Part shown: one piece after another, positions 57,471-64,000 of the stretch | Position numbering within the stretch: the stretch's first letter is position 1 | Layout of the letters: each line of letters begins with the position of its first letter | DNA from: Gordius sp. MW1 | Lineage: Eukaryota > Nematomorpha > Gordioida > Gordea > Gordiidae | Assembly (NCBI GenBank): GCA_964036665.1 | Contig: OZ038526.1 | Coordinates: 17,670,001 to 17,734,000 of the forward strand | Length of the DNA stretch: 64,000 bases | Direction: 5' to 3' | Notes under the pieces: generated by a model | The model's database searches: none | What the model was told of the DNA's origin: nothing | The model's input: only the letters and a program-made list of their open reading frames with translations | Position numbers and translations under genes: made by a program

Positions 57471-57915
57471 TTTTAAATTTTTTGAACTTGTACTAAAACA
57501 TTTAAATCGTATTTAATATGAATTTTATTAATTGTTCCATAAATTGACCAAAGAGATGAGTAAATAAAGCATTTGTATCTATGCATCTAAAAGCGCCTAA
57601 TTGTTGGGGTCGAAAAAAGGTTGCTATTGACGTAAAGTTTAATAAATACTTTTCATGGACTTAATGAGTAAAATGTGCACTTATAAGATGGAAGGTTTCA
57701 CAATTCATTTATAATTAGTAGTAAGACAATTTGATCTTAGGCTGATTATGAAATAATGATATTTTGAGATGGAGGAAAATTAAAGGTTTTAAATTTTTAC
57801 ACTAATTGATTTTAAAATATAGGAATCAATAAAACAAAAATTGCATAGCAATTAATAACTTAAATGTTTGATGTTGATATCACGTTAGAAAATTAAAACA
57901 CAGAATATAGATAGG

Positions 57916-57924
57916 GATTTATTA
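57916..57924 (-). terminator. Polyadenylation signal of the MULE-derived gene
   Basis: AATAAA on the - strand (tttatt on the + strand at 57,918-57,923), about 53 nt beyond the stop codon. Confidence 0.5.
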
Positions 57925-57975
57925 ATATAAAATCTTTATAAACATATTTACAAGTAATTTATATTAAATTAATTT

Positions 57976-59600
57976 TTATTTAAATAATTTAGAAAAGAAT
58001 GATTTAGTTTTAATATATAAGGAAACTATATCTAAAAATTCAACTGTAGATAGAATATTACTCTTGTATAATGTAATGCAATTTTCAATTTTTTCTTCAA
58101 TTTCATCATGCTTTTTCACTTTTCTTGTAGGGTTAAGTCCAGCCATAATTTGTAAATGATATATCTCTAAATGACTTTGCCTCGTCTTTAACATAGTTAT
58201 AAACTCAAATATATCAGGGTGAGCTGATGTGAACATTTTCCGCAGGCCAATATTAAAACCCTCTAAGTGACGATTTATGTATGGACCAGGAATTCCATAT
58301 CTAGACCATATTTGGATAGGAAATCTTGCTTCAGCTCCTAGCTGCATAAATAAATTGAGATACATCAATCTATTATAAATAAATTTAGCTTACCCAAGTT
58401 TGATTCATATAATGAATTAAGGCATGTAAATTCTGGTCACTTATGCTCTCAATAAATATATAAGTTGAGCTCACAACCTGTGGCACATCTTCAGGATTAG
58501 CTAATGGTAATGCTAACATCCTGCGTATTAAAGTCTTTATTAAAGGAATTTCATCATATTTTTTAGCGAGGCCCAAATTTCTCACATTACCCCAAACTGC
58601 TTGAGTGTAATGATCAAAATATCCTAAAAATAATTAATTTACATTTATATTAAAGTAACCTTTGATTATGACCCCTGGATAAAGTAAGTTAATTGCTTCA
58701 ATTATGGATGGATCATACTCAACTTCAATCTGATTAAAACATGGATCTACTTTATATTTATCACAAGCATTATTAATCATCTGAAACATAGTTATGTAGG
58801 TAGATCTGTCTTTATCAGGTAATAGCATATACAAAACAGCAAGCATGGTTTTATCCAGTAAAACATGACAACTATACATTTGTCCATACGAAGAAGGGCA
58901 CACACATAAGGTTGCACACATATATATAGTGGTGGCATTACCAAACACCTTTAAAAATTTTTCAGTCCCAAATAAAAGGATCCCATTATCATTGCCTATA
59001 AGTTGATATTATTATATATAGTTTTCAACTTTACCAAGTAAAAATGGATGACCATCCATAGTTTTAGTATATTCTTCAGATAGTACAATGCTTGATAACT
59101 GTGCTATACGATTACCATGATCATCTTCTGGTCCAGTAATGATTGATACTATTGGAGATTGGGTTAAAGAGAAAAATGATTCACATTCTTGATTTTCAAT
59201 TACATTATCTACTTATTATTTGAAAAAATCAAATTTCATAATTACTATCTCCATTAGAATAGGCCATTTGATTTTGATACATAACATTTTCTACTATACA
59301 ATTTAAATAGTTATAAATTAAATTACCTTGATTCGAATAAAGCCCCTGGTTAATTTGCAAACTTTCTGTTTCTATAAATAATGTTAAATTAATAAGATTT
59401 AAAATAACCTGATACATAGGATGTCGAGCAATCTGGATCTTCTTTGGGAAACACCTCTTCCCGGTCGACAATCCCTACGCCCCTACAAATTTTTTTAGAT
59501 GAAATAGTATCAGAATCGTGTCCTGAACCTAATTAAATAAATTTAATAAAGTCAAGGTATTACTATTTTTAAATTAAAAAGCGGTATTACTCCTGCTCAT
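57976..59600 (-). CDS. MULE-transposase-derived protein, seven exons with tiny introns
   Basis: Exons (- strand): 59600-59591, 59528-59409, 59371-59246, 59211-59035, 58995-58660, 58623-58394, 58341-57976; 454 residues. All six introns are GT-AG and 62, 37, 34, 39, 36 and 52 nt long; every junction keeps the frame. Exon 5 holds the MULE core, ILLFGTEKFLKV, YGQMYSCHVLLD and AVLYMLLPDKDRSTY; exon 6 has YFDHYTQAVWGNVRNLGL and LIRRMLALPLA; exon 7 has RFPIQIWSRYG, INRHLEGFN and HPDIFEFITMLK. The usual DGTF reads CATL, the DFE motif EYD, and GCYFH reads GYFDH, so the catalytic residues seem lost. The fold signature and splicing remain. No FLYWCH finger is seen. The ATG in the 10-base first exon is a choice; an AATAAA lies 53 nt after the stop. 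It may be a domesticated transposase. Confidence 0.8.
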
Positions 59601-61100
59601 CGTAGAATTGCGTCCATACAGTTGGTAACAATTTGAGTAAATGAACCAATATGGCCACTAAAATTTAGTTTAAAAAAATTAAATTTTGAATGTATATAGT
59701 TAGTTTAACAAAAATATAGGCAATATAATGAATAAATTTAAATTTAACTTATTAAAGATAAATCAGTACAGAATCCATTTTAATAAGATATATGAAAAAA
59801 TAAATATTTAAAAAATACTATTAAAGTGTATACAAGGGGCTACTTTTCAGCTAAATCCCAAAATGGGCCGTATTAAGGTGTAATATTTGGTACTTTATTT
59901 AAAAATTATTTTTAGCATACATTAAGCTAAGTAAATTGTCTGTCCGCAAAACCTCAGTAGTAATTAATTCATCTTATAAAAAATTTTTTGTCGTATATCA
60001 ATATATAAAAGAATATAAATTTGTTATTATGAGAAAAAATTAACTGATTAAAAGCTTTTTATTATTATATATAATCTGAAGTTTTAGTTATAAATTTCAA
60101 ATGTTTTTAAATGTGTGAATAGCTAGATTTTATGTCATAGGCTATTACTATTAGGATTGTGGGATATTTTATATTCCTCATATTACCTCCGGCTCAATTA
60201 TATTTTAAATTAATTTACTCTCGTTTGATTACATCATATTTTATATTTATAATTGTACATTTAACAATCTCCCATGGTTTCAAGATGTGGGCATTAAAAT
60301 ATTCACGATTTGTTACTTATATCGCTTCGCGATGTCATGCCGTTGCAGATTATTATTTTACGAATATTTTGATTTTAAGATTGTAGGCTAGGGCATTTCG
60401 TTATTTTTTTTGGAAAATTTATACGCGCATAAATAAATGAGGGAAAAGGCCTTCGCCGTTTAAAACATTATAACTATATCATATATATATATACAGAACC
60501 GATTAATTATACTGAATTTGAATCTGCAACATAGTCGTTATAATATAAGTAATTTGTGTTACCATTACTGATCGATATAGTAATGCCCCCAGTTTATTCG
60601 AAATTTATGATAATTTGAAATTGAAAAATAAAATATATAAAAAAACAAGGACATTATTTTTGCCTACCATATAAATTATAGGTGATATTGGTGGGATACG
60701 GGTCAGTCTTATGAGAAGACTGGTGGCAAGGAATAATTTTATAATCAAGGGTCAACAAATCGAATTACTATTAATATGATAACGGCTTTCTTTTATAATC
60801 AAATTTATCATATTCGATGCTGATACATATAATCATAATTAAGCATACAAAATGAATTGCATAATCCCACCAACTTGATTTATAAATCAGAGATAGCTAA
60901 TATCAAAACAAATTTACTATTTGGGCATACGCTAGGGCAATATCTTGGTCTACTCAAAGATATAAACGAATCTATCTAGGACATGCACAAAAAGGTTATA
61001 CGTAAGAGGAAGATTGTGAGCTTTTTGAGAGCCAATTACTGGCAGTCCCTCTCAAAATCACTAATGTAACTTATAAAACTTATGTAGCATAAATAGGAGA
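59601..61100. other. AT-rich, no supported gene
   Basis: Upstream of the MULE-derived gene and so where its promoter should lie, but I see no convincing element. A short (TA)n run is at 60,480-60,492. The word ggtgatattggtggga near 60,680 resembles the tRNA-like MITE end at 29,153. Confidence 0.4.
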
Positions 61101-61111
61101 TTGTTAATCAC

Positions 61112-61300
61112 TCAATCGACGTCTGATTTATTGGACAAATGTTTGTAAAATTGATTAGTAATTCTGGCCATATTGGCTACATTCCTGCTAAGAAGAATTG
61201 CTAACCTATACGTCTTCAACATTCGGATCATTGATGAGTGAAGGCCCTTCCTTGCAGCGTTACCTGCAATTTGAATGGTCATAATATCTGATCGCATCAA
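61112..61300 (-). pseudogene. Possible histone H2A-like remnant
   Basis: The frame contains IQIAGNAARKGLHSSMIRML then TYRLAIL, resembling the H2A segment with LELAGNAAR...RHLQLAI. Residues downstream align loosely with the H2A docking region. The N-terminal half of H2A is absent, and the acidic patch is not recognisable. It may be chance, since the core identity is short. Confidence 0.3.
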
Positions 61301-61414
61301 AAAAGCTTAAAAATGACTTCTCACTATGGTCGCGAATACTAATTGTCGTATAGACGGATGTCGTATATATAGATTCTCCCCTGGCGTATCCGTAATACTC
61401 GTATATATGGATTC

Positions 61415-61570
61415 TCCCCCCCCCCCCCTTGTCACCCTATGCAAAAGTTACGAATTTCCCCCAACCCCCCGCGCCTCTATACAAAAAGGTTGTAATACCG
61501 CGTTTCTCATAAATACTTATTTGACCCTCCCCCCTTCTTTCTTTATACATTAATTGCAAGTTCGTTGATT
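61415..61570. repeat. C-rich low-complexity stretch
   Basis: Runs of C near 61,418-61,430 and several ccccc groups to 61,535, with no inverted partner. It could be a decayed C-rich MITE. Confidence 0.4.
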
Positions 61571-61746
61571 GTTTTATTACCTAGCACTAGCGGCCAATTT
61601 GCCACATACCCCTTTAATAAAACTATCTTTAAACGTAGCACATCTGCTCGCAAATAAAAAGTGAGACAGATATATATTTTTAAATATTCTATCCCCCGCA
61701 CCCCGAATTTATACTAAATAATATAGAATGTGAATTAATATACATA

Positions 61747-62963
61747 CAGTCGAAATTGTATAAGTGAGAATCGGATAAATGGTAATATTTATAAATGATA
61801 AATAGCCGCGATTTTTTGAACACATTGCTCAAAATTTACGCTAAATCTATTTATAAGTGAGAATTGGTTAAGTGCTAAAAATCGGATAAGTGGTAAGATT
61901 CTTCAAATTTTTTAATGAATTTTTAATACAAATTTAGGTTTATAAGTGAGAATGAAAAAAACATCATATTAGACTGAAAACATGTTACCAAATATTCTAA
62001 AGTAATATGTTCCAGATCACATTTATAATTCTGATGAAACAGGTTTGTTTTATAAAGCTGGAAGCAAAAGCACTTATGCTTAATACTGAAAAAGTTATGG
62101 GTTCAAAAAAGCAGGCTTCAATGTTAATCTACTCTGCAAAATGATAGCAGGATTGATGGTGCAGGTTGTTTGAATGTGTTTACAGAAGATTCTAGCAGCT
62201 CAGATTCTTTAGTTAGCACCTCATTTTCTACAATCAATGATTCGCTTACGTATGATGATGATTGTTTTAGCTGTTTTGGTGATTATACTGATGCCGATAT
62301 TATAGAGGAAATAGGTAATTTTAATTTATAATTATTTAAGAACATTTGGAAAGTCAAAATGATCCTGCCTTTGATTAGTATAATGAAATTGAATTAGTCG
62401 AAGAAATACCCACCAAAGAAGACGCACAGATGGGATTTCACTGCAAAAATAATCATATGAATTCTTTATAGAAAACAAACTCTTTAAATGTGAAAGTCAT
62501 CAGAAGCTTATCACACAATTTTTTACCAAAAATTGTACTAATTTTCAAATTGCATTAAACTCTAGTGTATACCTATTATAATTTCAATAAAACTTTATTC
62601 AGTAATAAACATTCATTATTTTTATAAATAAATCATTTTTGTTTCTTTGCCTGTCAAATTTAATTATAACTTTCAATGTGTATATGCAATGGATATAAGT
62701 GTCAGCTGATCCTGTTTAACACCATAAAGTGCGTAAAATAAGTTTGCTCAAAATCTTTAATTATTTAAAATAACCTATATATATGTATTTTATATTGAAA
62801 AACGTAATTTTTGGAACCTACTTGATAATAATATTACGAGCTGAAATTTTTTTTATAAATTAAATGAATAATTAAATTAATCGTTTAAGTGCTAAAAATC
62901 GCTTAAGTGAGAATTTTTTTATAATTTAAGGCCCAGCGATTCTCACTTAAGCGATTTTGACTG
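61747..62963 (+). mobile_element. Tigger/pogo-like DNA transposon, decayed
   Basis: Inverted ends of about 28 bp: cagtcgaaattgtataagtg and, at the right, cacttaagcgattttgactg. TA flanks on both sides. Inside, a frame near 62,020-62,090 reads NSDETGLFYKAGSKS, the first catalytic motif of Tigger/CENP-B-like transposases (NxDETGLFWK). Near 62,290 an acidic tail-like frame ends in DADIIEEIGNF. The rest is unreadable. Confidence 0.8.
62020..62340 (+). pseudogene. Tigger-type DDE transposase remnant
   Basis: A short segment with SDETGLFYKAG keeps the first catalytic Asp of the DDE triad; downstream frames are interrupted by stops at 62,083 and beyond. Only perhaps a quarter of the usual protein can be followed. 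Confidence 0.65.
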
Positions 62964-63077
62964 TATATAGTTCCCAATAAAGATACACAGAAAATTTCCG
63001 CAAAACCGATTCTCACTTAAGCGATTTTGACTGTATATAGTTCCCAATAAAGATACACAGAAAATTTCCGCAAAACC
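62938..63077. repeat. 70-bp tandem duplication at the right end of the Tigger element
   Basis: The unit starts gattctcacttaagcgattt and ends ttccgcaaaacc. It comprises the last 26 bases of the element plus 44 bases of flank. The two copies (62,938-63,007 and 63,008-63,077) look identical. Confidence 0.9.
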
Positions 63078-63149
63078 TTAAAATTGGTGTCAGAAGTGGG
63101 ATTTAATTCGGACACGTATAGTAATATCACGGCTAATATGGAACTTAAT

Positions 63150-63999
63150 TTACATCTTCCTATGAGGTACAAACCCACATCAAAATAAATTTCGTGACGA
63201 TGTTATAAATTCCACCGTGCTCGACTGCAATTCTAATCAAGAAGGTCGAAATGCATATCACATTGAACATAATAATTGGTTTTCTTCTCCCTATCCTTAT
63301 AGCCCACATGCCAGCTGCTTTGGTCAATCCCATGAGAGCGTAATTAACACAAACTACCTGGTAGGATGTGTACGCTAAACGTTAAGGCCATGTGGAATTG
63401 GAACAGGAAAAAACTGCAAAGTGCAGCCACAAGTGTCCTGTTTAATAGCACAGGGTGTCTAAATAAGTCTAACATCGGAAGTTTCTGCTTAAGCTTGGAC
63501 TTTTAACGCCTCTCGAACCTTGATTCAACATTTCAGATTTCCTGCCATTTAAACGATCCACCAAGGTGGAATTTTGTTTTAATAAGAGCGGTAAATTGTT
63601 ATGAGGTTCGTTGAATGATTTCAATTTTTGTGAGATCAAGGCATCCTTAAATGCTTCGTCGCCTGAAAATTTATTTTCTTTAGCGGCTTCTAGTATAAGT
63701 TTGGTAGTTTCCACGATTTTACCCGTCTCCATTTGCCAGTATAAGGATTCGTCCAAAAATGGTATCGCTATTTATAGGTGGCCATCAAGGCGCCCGCTAG
63801 TTGTAATTTTCGCCATTTCACCAACACATAAGCCAATATAGACAGAGTGACGTAGCCCAAATTAAACAAAATTGTCCCGAAAACTGTAGCCAAATAACGT
63901 TTGCTCCTAGGCAATAACTCCGCCATCATAACCATGTAAATGATCATATTACCAGAGTGACAAACTCCTTGAAAATATCTAAAGGTCACGAAAACAAAA
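63150..63999 (-). pseudogene. SLC22-like organic ion transporter, frameshifted, cut by window edge
   Basis: SLC22 proteins move organic cations, anions or carnitine across the plasma membrane with 12 membrane helices. On the - strand this holds the middle of one: RYFQGVCHSGNMIIYMVMMA and LQLAGALMA (helices 4-6), PFLDESLYWQMETGKIVE (family FLDESPRWLxxxGKxxE), the cytoplasmic loop, LDLFRHPVLLNRTLVAALC (family DLFRTPxLRxxT), and GRRKPIIMFNV (family GRRP). The frame changes near 63,770, near 63,490 and near 63,350, with no obvious intron borders there. So this is either a pseudogene or hit by assembly indels. It begins beyond the right edge. Confidence 0.75.
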
Positions 64000-64000
64000 T

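Noticed and set aside
63251..63345. A 30-residue + strand frame that looks like a secretion signal
   Set aside because: The - strand encodes SLC22 membrane helices here; hydrophobic codons read backwards give the false signal.

Overview
The window looks like AT-rich nuclear DNA from an invertebrate animal, probably an arthropod; I cannot place the species. The evidence is a many-exon p190 RhoGAP gene with GT-AG introns, a CsRn1-type Gypsy retrotransposon, RTE-like LINEs, and many hAT, pogo/Tigger and MULE-type DNA transposons. There is no bacterial gene organisation.

Layout. 0.85-7.3 kb: broken LINE copies of at least two kinds. 7.36-10.15 kb: a decayed hAT transposon with an exact 8-bp target duplication, holding three further nested elements. 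10.80-15.38 kb: a Gypsy LTR retrotransposon with both LTRs, gag, and a pol broken by stops and frameshifts. 16.0-39.8 kb: the one large host gene, p190 RhoGAP, on the + strand. I could thread 27 coding exons with consistent splice phases: GTPase domain, FF-repeat region, two pseudoGTPase domains, basic linker and RhoGAP domain. Its introns carry MITEs, a pogo-like element, a foldback element and a Helentron-like minisatellite repeat. 39.8-50.4 kb: repeats (ACTGAGCA arrays, a large minisatellite, hAT remnants, short MITEs). 50.40-56.73 kb: two near-identical 3.13-kb hAT elements in inverted orientation, 59 bp apart. 56.9-57.5 kb: a decayed transposon-associated gene. 57.98-59.60 kb: a compact seven-exon gene on the - strand, derived from a MULE transposase, with all frames open and very short introns (34-62 nt). 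61.1-61.3 kb: a possible histone H2A-like scrap. 61.75-62.96 kb: a Tigger-like element. 63.15-64.0 kb: a frameshifted SLC22 transporter copy running off the right edge.

What works together. p190 RhoGAP is the only clearly functional host gene; it would link an N-terminal GTP-binding module to a C-terminal domain that switches off Rho. The best candidate for something undescribed is the MULE-derived gene at 57.98-59.60 kb: it keeps its fold signatures and splicing but appears to have lost the residues transposition needs, which would fit domestication. The inverted hAT pair is also notable, because its flanking target duplications make sense only if the DNA between the copies has been flipped after insertion.
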